Assembly: GCA_963920665.1 (NCBI GenBank)
Contig: OY987263.1
Location: 26,214,547 to 26,278,546 of the forward strand
DNA: 64,000 nt
Origin: Straminergon stramineum
Taxonomy: Eukaryota > Streptophyta > Bryopsida > Hypnales > Calliergonaceae
Reading direction: 5' to 3'
Position numbers and translations under genes: made by a program. Positions 22,553 to 32,659 of this stretch are shown here, piece after piece (within the stretch, counting starts at the first letter, position 1; each line of letters starts with the position of its first letter). The notes below the pieces were generated by a model, which saw only the letters and a program-made list of their open reading frames with translations, was not told where the DNA came from and made no database searches.

Positions 22553-24010
22553 AAGTAAACAAGACGTGTGAGCCCTAGAGAATCACCTACAAAAAACAAT
22601 ATTATACGTCTACATTGAAGAACTTGTTCTTGCAAGATGTAAATGGGGATTATTCTTAGGGAACGAGTAATATTGTTTGTAAAGCCTCCGGGATGACTAA
22701 CATATATCTATTGAAACTACATGCGTTAAGGAGGTATAGAAATGGGGACCATTACATACTTGGAAAACTTGAGTATATTACATACTTGGAAAAATTGAGA
22801 GTTTTACATTTTTACATTACATTCTAGGTATATTCTATGCATATTCTAATTAGATTTTCAAATTTCATCTCTTTTTGAGTTTAAAGAACCTTAGATTACA
22901 TGTAAAATTTTATAATCTGTAAAAATTTTTCCTTTCATGTTACCCTAGGTACGTTTTAACTCATGTGGTCTTCTAACTCACCCCAAGTTAGGCCTACAAG
23001 CACCTATTCTAGCCAACACAACACCATATCCAAAAATAGCATAAGGAACTATAATACTTTGTGTGATATTCACTTTGGAATACATACCCTTCCTTGAAAT
23101 CAACCTTGTCACAAGGTTATTCAAACATCAAACCATGCATCCACCCCACATTTTTTTATATTGCACGCATCTAAATATTAAAGCCCTTTGTATAACACAA
23201 TACAACAAAATACTCCATGAGCTCCCGAAAATGATATTATTACGTATAAAATCCAAATGCTTTGTATTCATGAATGCATGAAATTTCAAAGAAAAATCCT
23301 TAGAAAACACCACCCCATGACCCCATCATAACTATACCTTTGTTATTATCCTAATTCTATAAATTGTACATGTAATGCCCACTTATACTATGATATGCTT
23401 TAACTTAGAACAACACCTTTCCAAAAGACCTCCTTCATGACTACCATATTACAACAATACAAATTTCATGCAATTTATTGAATTTACATATTGCAAGGAC
23501 AAATTCTCTCAAAAGTTTGTACTATATGAACTTAATAAATGCCATTCACTCCTTGCCAACATTAGAACCTTAGGTTGGATTATACAACCACTAATGATAA
23601 TTACTATATGTCCCCATGGTACAACTCAAATCCCATTTGTACAATTACTTTTCCAACATCTTCAAATCCCCATTTTGGCTATAAAACAAATAAAATTTCA
23701 AACATTAATAATAGTGCCATTACATACACCACTTACATATTATTGTACACACAACATTTTGAAAACAATCAAACACTTTCAAATATATGCAAATTATCCT
23801 AAAACAAATAATGCTCCTTACATCACCTCTATTCCCCAATCTTACACTCATCACACATCCCTTTTTACAGCTCAAGCAAATTACTCAATTCTCAACCTAC
23901 TCCCCATTCCTTCTCAAATGAAATTAGTTAGTATAGTCTCTCTTTTTATAGAGGTATGTAGTTTAGGTGTCGCTCGGACTAGCTTTTTAGAGCCAAATAT
24001 GGGAGCCTAA
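22553..24010. other. Foreign block inside the 257-bp repeat, G-poor on the + strand
   Basis: From about 22930 to 23940 the + strand is conspicuously poor in G. This strand bias produces a 180-codon open frame (23468-24010) rich in Ile, Thr, His and Asn that shows no known motif. The minus strand has a TATAAAAAG motif near 23945. It could be part of a retroelement, but no long terminal repeat or polyprotein motif was found. Confidence 0.4.
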
Positions 24011-24983
24011 GTAAACAAATTCATAATTTATGCCAACTACCTAGAATGGTTGGATTTTTTTTTTATTGAAGTAAAAATTAAAGTATGAAAGCTATAAATA
24101 TGGTAGAGGTTGAAGTAATTTAAAGATTAGCAAAGGTTGAAGTAATTAAGTTAATCTTGAAATTCTTGTTCAATTCAAAAAGCATTCAAAGAAAGTCTTC
24201 TAGTTTTTACAAGAAAGAAAGTTTTTATCTATAAATCCAATATAAGGATGAAAAATATAGAAGATTTTATATTTCTATTTTTTAATTAATAATTTTAAAA
24301 ATTAAGAAATTAAGAAACAAAAAATATCAAGCACATTTTCTATCTAAAATCTTAGAACTGATTAGTTTTTGAATATTTAATGCAAAAATAAAGATAATTT
24401 AGTTCCTTAGGTGATCCAACTATTGAGAAAATTATTTTTGAATTCCTTAGCAACAAAATGTCCAAAAAGTAGTGTCAAAAAGTTCTGACATGATGATATT
24501 ACTTGAAGTGAATTAATACTTTGACTTACAATGAGTGTGAGTTCTCAAATCTTAATTTGAATTGTAAGCAATCCTATTTTGAGAATTAAGTGATACTTAG
24601 TTCATAGTGTGAAGTTCAATAAGAAATATAATCTTCAGATTTTCCAAAATTTTAGTATTCAATAGCCTTGCTTTTGAAACTAGCAATAATAACTTCAAAT
24701 TATGTCTTTAGGCACTTAGATTTCAAAAATAGTAAAAATTTGAGTATAAATCTTTCTAGAGACATTATACATGAAGGTAGGGTTTGAAATCCTATGTTTA
24801 CAATTTTCATTGATGTATTTTTTCCATCTCCAAAAATTGAACCCAAATGACCATTTTTTGCAATTCATAGGACTCAAAATGCAAAGGAATTTTATGGGTT
24901 AGCAATGTGCATAAAAAAATATTATACTTGAGCTAGCTCTATATTACAAGCCTTGAGGAGTGATGCTAATTTAAGATTGAAAG
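24011..24983. other. AT-rich spacer
   Basis: No gene, element ends or tandem repeats are seen. Confidence 0.45.
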
Positions 24984-25935
24984 TTAACCCCTCCAGGTTC
25001 TTGACTATGTTTTCACCAAAAATGCTCTAAAAATGTTATTTCTAGAACAAGTACCACATTTTGGAAAAAAACATTTTTGGACATATGTATTTGTTTAGGA
25101 TCTTGTAATATGATGGTTTGAGAAGATGTGAAAAAAATTTCAACAATTTTCACTATGTAGATTACAAGATATAAGTGTTTGAAGCGACAAAAATCCCTTT
25201 TGTTGTCTTGCAAAAATTTGGGCAACTGCACTTCACAAGGTCAGATCATTATGAAAAAATGTTCAAAATGTTTGCAACTCTTTTGATTCATTCTTCAAGG
25301 CAAGTTATCTATATGCTTGAAAAAAATTTAGATAATTTGGAATGGTACAACATATAGGAAAAAATTAATATGTATAAAGAAGTAGAGAATGACTCCAAAT
25401 ATGAAATTATTAACAATTTATCTATAGAATTGAAAAATGCCAATCCCAATGGTTGTGATGTTGTAATAAACAATTTGCATCGAACATTTTTATTTTTTTT
25501 CCAAAAATATTGAAAATTGAATCAAATAAAGGTCTTCAAAGTTTATTTTTGAGTGAAGATTTCATAACTACCTAGAAACTACCCACAACTAAAATTCCTT
25601 GTAACTTTCATCTCTTAAATCAAAATAGAAAGATCCAAAGCTTTCCACTTATAGATAAATCTAGAAAACCAATTTCAAATTTTTATTTAAAAAAAAGGGA
25701 TTTTTAAAGAAGTTTTTTTTGCCCGGGCTGCCTGTTGAGCGATGAGAACTATATATCATATAATAACTTTTTAATGATGTATTTAGAAGTAATTAAAATC
25801 GTTGGGTCTTAAAGCTACTACTGGAGTATATGATATGTGAAAATTTCAAAGAAATAAAATAAAAATTCCAATTGTAATAAATCACCCCAAATCGCTATGT
25901 TGCCAAAAAATGTTGTTTGGTGCTTTAGGGGTTAA
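24984..25935. mobile_element. TTAA-flanked element, 952 bp, inverted relative to 11928-12877
   Basis: TTAA at 24984-24987 and 25932-25935, with ends CCCCTCCAGGTTCTTGAC and CCCCTAAAGCACCAAAC (right end read inward). Read on the minus strand it parallels 11928-12877 along its length, for instance TTTTTTGGCAACATAGCGAT near one end and GACTATGTTTTCACC near the other. Non-coding. Confidence 0.75.
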
Positions 25936-26536
25936 GAAAACAGTTGTTCCATTCTGAGGACTTTTCGTTGTAGTAACTTAAGTAACCCTAAGTAATCATT
26001 GATGCAGTTTGAGCTAAAAACATTACACAAATAGTCTAGGTGTGGTCAATTATGTCCAATAACTTACTGGTAAATATACCGCCAACCCAACGTTCGTTCA
26101 ATTTTGTTGTATTGTACTGTACCGTATTGAACATGGTGGAGAATTCAAATTCGAGTATTAGGCTACGGTAACCTTGATTTGCTGATTTTGTTAATAATCA
26201 GAGGACAATAGCACAGTTGAGAATTAAAAGTTAAGCAATTAAGTATGGGAAACGGGGCAAAGTTTCAGGTTGAGTCCTCTTTTGTGATGCTGATAAAGAG
26301 ACAATTGCTTGGAAGCAAGAGTAGCAAAATTGATCTTGTTTTGAGCATCTTTCTGAGCATCTAACAACCACAGTATCAACTAATCAAAGTAGGGCTCCTC
26401 TGCTGAACATCAATGTTCCACAAGTGTAAGTCCTTTGTAGAGTTACTTCCTATTTAAATAGTATAGGAATGATGGTCCTTGGCTGTTCATGGCCGTTCAT
26501 TTGGAGTGCTCAAATTTACTGTTGAGTGAAGATAGC
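25936..26536. other. Spacer without supported content
   Basis: No exon or element boundary was recognised. Confidence 0.4.
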
Positions 26537-26958
26537 TTACAGTCTTAGGGCCTTGCTAGTGTCAGGGTTATTGCCCAAAGCTTGACAAATGAGCCTTTCG
26601 AGGACGGCCGTCTCTCCAATGAAGCGCAAAATTTGATGAGTAAACCGCTCCACCAACTTGAATCCTCGAGAAGTTTTTTTCTTCGTGCTACAAAGTTGAT
26701 ATAGGACTTTGGAGATCCTCTCAAGGGTCACTACTTTTTGAACTACCTGAGTAACCTGAATAATATTGGTCCTTGATCTATCATCGGAGAACATGGCTTC
26801 GCCGGGCAAATTTTCTTTGTTTTATTCAGAGCAAATTGTTGAAGCACCAGACTTGGCCAAACTCTCATACATACATTGTTATACATTTGTTTAGTCGGAA
26901 TCATACTCTTCAAATCTTCTCCGCACACGTCCATCTTCCCCTCCTCCATAGCTCCCAC
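26537..26958 (-). pseudogene. Coding-like stretch on two overlapping frames, unknown
   Basis: From an ATG at 26958 the frame reads MGAMEEGKMDVCGEDLKSMI through ALNKTKKICPAK. A second frame (26809-26537) continues with VTQVVQKVVTLERISKVLYQ and ends NPDTSKALRL-stop. Both look protein-like, so either a short intron lies near 26800-26770 or a frameshift has broken the gene. The family is not recognised. It lies in the foreign block between the two parts of the 257-bp repeat. Confidence 0.3.
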
Positions 26959-27214
26959 TTCAATAATCTAGCGGTAACAACTTGAATTTTCAGATCTCGA
27001 GGTGGAGGTCCTCAACTCATGAATTTCAAAGTTTTTGGCACAATGAGTTCCTATTTGAATCAATTTTCAACAAGATGGAGAAGTATACATACTTTTCTCT
27101 AGCTCTAATCAGCTACACAACACTCTCGTCTAACATGACAGAACTGACGACTTTGCCCACCAATGCATCACTCGAATTCGGTTCATCCGTTTACCTACCT
27201 TTCCTTTTCTGACT

Positions 27215-28126
27215 TCTTGATTTGTCTGGCAGAGTCAACACCTCCTTTTTTTTCGATTTTTTGTCACCCTCTGCAACTCCCTTCTTGCCCTTTTTCTTTG
27301 ACTGAGCCTTTCGCTTCTTTTTCAGTTTTGCAGCTAACCTGTAGACCGATTTACAAGAATCAATCCTTCAGCAAGATTACCAGAAACAATACCTCTGTTC
27401 TCCAATTTCAGATTCAGGTGTAATTTGAATTTCGTTTTACATCTTTCAAACTTTGTATGTATTAACAGTTTGAGAATGAAGTCTATGAAAATAGAATAAA
27501 AAATTGAAGCCTAAGGTAATCCAAAAAACAACTAAAAAATGGAATGAAACAGATACCCTGTCCTGAGGTTCCCAAAGACCCTTGACCAGAGTAGACTTCG
27601 CAACCTTGGTCGCAACATATGTGAAATTCAGCAATCGAAAACATTACATTACAAAGAAAACACATCCCTCTTCGAATTCTCTTTCTCATTCCTCCGAGAC
27701 TACTCTGCCTCCTCTCAACCCTAATCACAAGAAAACCTATAACCAAGCGAAATTCAAATTTCCCGAGCACGAATGCAAGGCCGAAAACTACACAGTGTTT
27801 AAAATCATACCAGCACGATCTTGTCATGTCCAAGCTTCCTATGAGCATACCATCACCTAAAAAATGGTAACCCTAATTTTCCCACAACTACACAAACTTA
27901 TCACCTTCGAGCTTCACGAAAGAGCATTCCATCACCAAAACAAGGAAACCCTAACTCTTCTACACCGCACAATCTTATCACCTCCAACGAGCTTCCCATG
28001 ATCAACAGAAATGTAATCCATCAACAATTTTTTTCGAACACTAAGAAGCGCAGCCGATTTCTTTACCATGTTTAAAGTGATCTCCCCAGGCGCATCGTCG
28101 TCTGAATCAACCAGAGGGTCCGCCAT
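27215..28126 (-). CDS. Possible nucleolar-type basic protein, incomplete gene
   Basis: The first exon begins at 28126 with MADPLVDSDDDAPGEITLNM then VKKSAALLSVRKKLL. An acidic SDDDAPGE start followed by a basic helix recalls NOL7-like nucleolar proteins as I remember them. A second good block lies at about 27345-27210: acceptor CTACAG, then a Lys-rich stretch beginning LAAKLKKKRKAQSKKKGKKG and ending SRSQKRK with a GTAGGT donor or a stop. The middle exons and C terminus were not found. The piece may be a gene fragment carried with the insertion, or a real gene I could not complete. Confidence 0.35.
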
Positions 28127-28280
28127 GTCGCCTTAAATTGACACAATTCCAAATTGCTAGACGATTCTCTCGCTTCTAAATGCAAGGCAACGCTCTAGAA
28201 GAGACAACAACAATGCTAGGCGATTCCACGACGAAGATGCTCACAACGTTCCCCAAGTCCCTGATGCTCCCACGTTCCCC

Positions 28281-28325
28281 GAAATTCGCAAAAGTTTCCC
28301 GTTAGGGGAGCGTAAGCGTCTCCTA
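28281..28325. other. GC-rich hairpin at the right edge of the foreign block
   Basis: CGTTAGGGGAGCG and CGTCTCCTAACG pair around a short AAG centre (about 28300-28329). It sits directly before the truncated 257-bp unit. It could mark the end of a mobile segment. Confidence 0.5.
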
Positions 28326-28329
28326 ACGG

Positions 28330-28757
28330 GGCCCATAAAAATATTTTTCTAATTTATTTGTTCATAAAAACTTTGAAATTTGGTAAATTTCACATTGTAG
28401 ATCCAAACACCATGAAACAAAGCCCGTGCACCCCTTCTCGTTGAGGACTTTCCGATGGTACCAAGAACACGACTGGGGAATGCACAATCCAGTGCCAATG
28501 TGTGCCTTGTGTCAATGCCACATCCAAAATCAAAGTAGAAGTAATTTTCTACTTTTCTACTTTTTTTGATTCAAAAAACTTTGAAATTCAATAACTTTCA
28601 CATCATAGGTCCAAACGCCATGAAACAAAGCCGATGCACCCCTCCTCACTGAGGGCTTTCCAATGGTACCAAGCACGTGGCTAGGGGATGCACAGTCCAG
28701 GAAATCTCAACATAACAAACAAAACAAAATAAAACAAATAGCCTAACTTAAGGTATG
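28330..28757 (+). repeat. 257-bp repeat, one truncated and one full unit
   Basis: A truncated unit (28330-28491) is followed by a full unit ending TTAAGGTATGG at 28757. The orientation is the same as the array at 21496-22552. The sequence resumes at AATGGGGTGACCGC, matching 436 in copy A. The array therefore appears to have been split by the block 22553-28329. Confidence 0.8.
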
Positions 28758-28820
28758 GAATGGGGTGACCGCAAGCTTGGAGAGAGCTGGGCCCCATCAT
28801 CAACAACATTGAGTTGAACC

Positions 28821-29076
28821 AGTCGAGCTTATAGTTGTATGAAGAACCTCTTGTGGAGGTGGTTTTGCCCTTGTATTTTACCCCTGGGAAAAATGCAAGA
28901 ACCTTTTATTTGTTGCGCAAAATTTTTTTTCAATTTTTTTTTCCAATCAGAGGCCCCAAATTAGGGAAGCTGTTAACATTAAAGTTGTTATGGCAAAAAA
29001 ATAGGGTTTTTTTTTTTACATTCACCTTTGCCTGGACCTCCGCAAGAAGTTCGTCATACAACTATAAGCTCGTCCG
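28821..29076. mobile_element. Fold-back hairpin MITE with 8-bp target duplication
   Basis: The ends AGTCGAGCTTATAGTTGTAT and its complement (ATACAACTATAAGCTCGTCC) form a long imperfect hairpin. The flanks GTTGAACC (28813-28820) and ATTGAACC (29077-29084) match the single ATTGAACT at 490-497 of copy A, which is the empty site. It is a relative of 31951-32093. Eight-base duplications fit hAT or Mutator-like (8-9 bp) elements; the family is not certain. Confidence 0.8.
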
Positions 29077-29245
29077 ATTGAACCCCAGGAAGCGTAGTCC
29101 AAAAGTTCCATCCGGAATTGGTCCCTCCTGGACGAACCAGCACGGCAGCACTTGAGACCGGTGCATCAAATTCAAGCCAGATCGACATAGACTTATATTT
29201 TGATGTGAGTATACGACCTTCATTCAAGCTATTTGTCTGTGCTCA

Positions 29246-30975
29246 CAATAAAATCAGTCATGACAACTAGGGAAATTTTTGGAGGTCCTCTAGTTTTTTT
29301 CTTCCTTCCACAAAAATGGACCTTTTCTTTTCAATGGTCACTAGTTGCATCCTCTTAATCATAAAAAGGACCTGTTTATTTCCTGCAATATCTATTTCCC
29401 ACCACCCAATTTCCTCCAAATTGAAATTGGCACAGGCTAAATTGTTGAATTTCTATAATGTAAAGAAAAACAATTCCAAAATGAATGCACTAATTAATAT
29501 TGCATTCTTGACGGGAATTGAACTTGGAAGGCCATATTCGTTATATTGAGACTTTTCATAGATTTTGAGACAAAATGCTAGTTATTAGAAAATTCATTTA
29601 AGAAATTAGTAATTGGAACCAAAAATAAATAATGCTCAAATAGTGATCCTATAATGAAATTCTAAAAGTTGGTGTTGTTACCTATTTATAAAAAAATATT
29701 AGTAAAGAGATAAAATGATTTATCCTCGAGTTGAGGATAAAAATAAGATTGCGAAAAGTCTCAATATAATGAATATGGCCTAAATGGCAAAGCCCTTCAT
29801 CATTTGAAGGTCAAGGATACTCCTAAACCATGCAAAATGGAGTCGAGGAAAGTTATAAAAAGTGTGTATAAAATCAAAAGAATAAGGAATCACCTTCTTC
29901 AATTGGTTCATTTGTTGTCCCTATATGGTATTGCTAAGGATTGGTATATAAATGACAAAATTTAGAAGAATTCTTCCACAAGATGTATCATAATGGCATC
30001 CTCTAGAATGTTGTCAAAGTCATTGTCTGGCCCTTCTATGGCCAATAGCATGACACTATCCAAATTTGATGTTGTCATGTGATTTTGAAGTGTTTGCTTG
30101 ATCATGGTGTTATGTATAGAAAAAGTCTTTTTACATGTGGCGGTGCTCACACATTGACACTAAGAGAAGATGGCCCTAATCCCTCCTTCATGTTTCTTTT
30201 CGTGGTTTGTTTAGAATTTTAAATTGTAGAGTTGATTTAGGGGCACTTCATACTATGGCCGAAGGTTGAGAGTCCATCGATTTCCACCAATCAGATTTCA
30301 TGAAACCATGAATTTGGCCTATTGCCCCTTCACACTACTTGGCGCAATCCAAGGTCCATCAAAATTCGATGTCCCCAAAATTGTCTACATGGTAGCCAAA
30401 TGCTTACATGGTGACAAACTCTCAACTAGAGTTTGGGTCTAGGTTTAGGTTGAGCAAAAATGGAGACCTAAACTGAAGTTGAGAGGCCATGGGAGTTTTT
30501 TCATTAAAAATTAGAATCTAACAAAATCTCAATCATTAGATTTGCATAGGTTTGGACTTTGAACTTGGCCTTTGGAGACTTCACACTATGGCTGGCCAAA
30601 GGCTCTAATTCATATTTTTTGGGGCCTATATATTGACCATTTCCTTGGATTCTCAACAAAGCAATCCCATGGCCTCTCAACTTGGACAACCATAGTGTGA
30701 AGAGGCCCTTAGAGGTGCCTTTAGGAGGTTGATACCCGAGAAAATTGATCCTCACCTAGCTAGGCATTAGCCACAATTTTTTCCCATGGCAATTGAAATC
30801 CATCAATTATTGGAAGGAGATAGTAAAATATCCTTCAAATTTAAGGGGGGGGGGGGGCATTGGTTAATTTTTGACCCTACAAATTTCTTTCCAATTTTGT
30901 ATCCTTCATTTTCAAAATGCAATAGCTTTTTTCCTACTTCCACTAGCTAACTTTGAACTAGCCGCCAAATTTCCC
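29246..30975. other. Insertion in copy B relative to copy A, contains a nested MITE
   Basis: Copy A passes directly from about 655 to 675, whereas copy B holds about 1.7 kb here. Apart from the MITE at 30237-30713 and a run of 13 G (30845-30857) no gene or repeat end is seen. The 77-codon frame at 29316-29549 is not supported. Confidence 0.5.
30237..30713. mobile_element. MITE with CTTCACACTATGG ends
   Basis: The left end GGGGCACTTCATACTATGGC and the right end (read inward) GGGCCTCTTCACACTATGG form the terminal inverted repeat. The CTTCACACTATGG word recurs internally, and GTTGAGAGGCCATGGGA has an inverted partner near the right end. It looks nested or rearranged. Confidence 0.55.
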
Positions 30976-31018
30976 TATTATTGGCATGAAATCATAATCT
31001 AGATGAAATTTATTCCTC

Positions 31019-31486
31019 ATGTTAAATTGTTTTTTTCTTTGTTTTGTTTTGCTTGATATGTTGAGATCTAAAAGATTGTGAGTCTTTTGGTGGCATTCTT
31101 AGTACCGTTGGAATGCTTTTTGTGAGGAGGGGTGTACGAACTTTGTTTCATGGCATTTGGACCTATAGTGTGAAAGTTATTGAATTTCATAGTTTTTATG
31201 AATTAAAAAATAGAACGGAATTATTTTTCATCTTGAGAAACCATACCTTTCACATCACATGTCCAAACACCACAAAACAAAGCCCTTGCAATCCTTCTTG
31301 TATAAAGTCTTCTATTTGTATAAAAAATGCAACATTTCACACCACAAGAAAGCCCTTGCATTCCTTTGTACATAAAAGATATTGAATTTTGTAATTATTT
31401 ATAAATTAAAATATTAAAAAATTACTTTTACTTTTATTTTGGATTTGGCAACGGCACACTGCCACAGGGGCACATTAGTGACTAGT
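31019..31486 (-). repeat. Inverted, rearranged copy of the 257-bp repeat
   Basis: On the minus strand it carries the family words CAATAACTTTCACACTATAG, AACAAAG and the (CAAA)n-like tract, with the ACTAGT end at the right side. A partial second unit and a local duplication are inside (31250-31380). Copy A lacks it at about 700. Confidence 0.65.
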
Positions 31487-31950
31487 CTAAGTGAAGATCA
31501 CAGTTCTTCGAGCTTCTAGAATAAATTCTAAGCGAGATCACAGTGAATCGAATTCCAGGTAGCTAGCCTGCTATCATACTCGATCATGACAAGGGCGAAA
31601 GCATTCCACACTTGGTCTCTGAAATGCAAGTGAGTGACCGACAGTATGTGTGAACAACGACTTGTCTGTGCTCTAGGTTCCACCTCCCCGTCGATCTTAA
31701 AGGAAACATGTATGGGCGCCGGACTGACGGTCGCTGATCTCCGGGGAATCGTCGTGTAGTAGTCATTAGAGTTAGCCTAGCAATAATAGTATCTGGCCGG
31801 CCTCGTCCCAGGACGCCCGCAGACTGAAAACAAGCTGCAGTAAGTAATGGGCCTTCCTTCGATCTCAAATGTTTCCAGATTATAAGATCTTCTATAATTC
31901 AGTATACTGTAGGTTTTGGCAGACTGGTGGGCCACTGGACTACTAGGCCA

Positions 31951-32093
31951 CGGATCGAGCTTGAAGTTGTGTGATGAGCCTCTTGCGGAAGCGTTTTTGT
32001 GCAAAATTTAAGGTTCCTGCGTTTTCCCCAAGGGTAAAATACGGGGCAAAAACGCCTCCGCAAGAGGCTCGTCACACAACTTCAAGCTCGACG
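31951..32093. mobile_element. Perfect-looking fold-back MITE, 143 bp, with 8-bp target duplication
   Basis: TCGAGCTTGAAGTTGTGTGA at the left pairs with TCACACAACTTCAAGCTCGA at the right, and pairing extends inward through GAGGCTC/GAGCCTC. The flanks are CTAGGCCA (31943-31950) and TTAGGCCA (32094-32101). A related sequence at 32821-32860 has a single TTAGGCCA followed by AGTGTGAGC and lacks the insert, which is an empty site. Confidence 0.85.
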
Positions 32094-32406
32094 TTAGGCC
32101 AAGTGTGAGCCGTAGGAGTTTCGATGGACGTGCACTCTTGGCAATAATAGTAATTAGAAACCGTGAGCTGCCGAGGTACAGCCGAAAAGGCCGTATAGTA
32201 TAGTCCTGACCAGCGGCAGATCCATTTGGTACAGAACCTCCCACCGCCAATCCGCCATCACAGCTGCACAACTTAGGTCTTGTTTAGATGTAATGATGTA
32301 AAGATCTTCTTCAATTCCTTTATGTCAACGAGGCAAGGAACTGCCGCAGAGAAGTGCATGCTGCAGGAATTGTTGAATCGTTGAAATGAATTGTTGGATG
32401 GTTGCA

Positions 32407-32537
32407 GGAGGGACGGAGTCTGACAGGATCCAGTCCTCTGCCGGCAAGTGCGGGTCACGACCAGCAATTCTAGGGGGAGCGAAATTTCGCACTTTTGAGA
32501 GGGTTGGAGCCTGTTCAGACAAGACTCCGTCCCTCCA
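32407..32537. repeat. Inverted repeat GGAGGGACGGAGTCT / AGACTCCGTCCCTCC
   Basis: The 15-bp arms are perfect, at 32407-32421 and 32522-32536. The interior is GC-rich compared with the flanks and resembles a small MITE or hairpin. The short frames on both strands here are not supported as genes. Confidence 0.6.
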
Positions 32538-32659
32538 GAGTTGGGCGAGTGCTGTGATGGCGGTGGGAGGTTCTGTTCCAAAAAGAACGCTGGTCAGGAC
32601 TACGTTGAGCATTATCAGATAATGCTCAAGAGCCACGAGGGTCAAAAGCATTATGTTCA

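Noticed and set aside
23468..24010. 180-codon open frame, the longest in the window.
   Set aside because: It lies in a G-poor tract where stops are rare by composition; no motif, no leader, no codon pattern.
27483..27860. Overlapping 121- and 92-codon frames on opposite strands.
   Set aside because: Neither has family features. The region is probably intronic to the nucleolar-type candidate.
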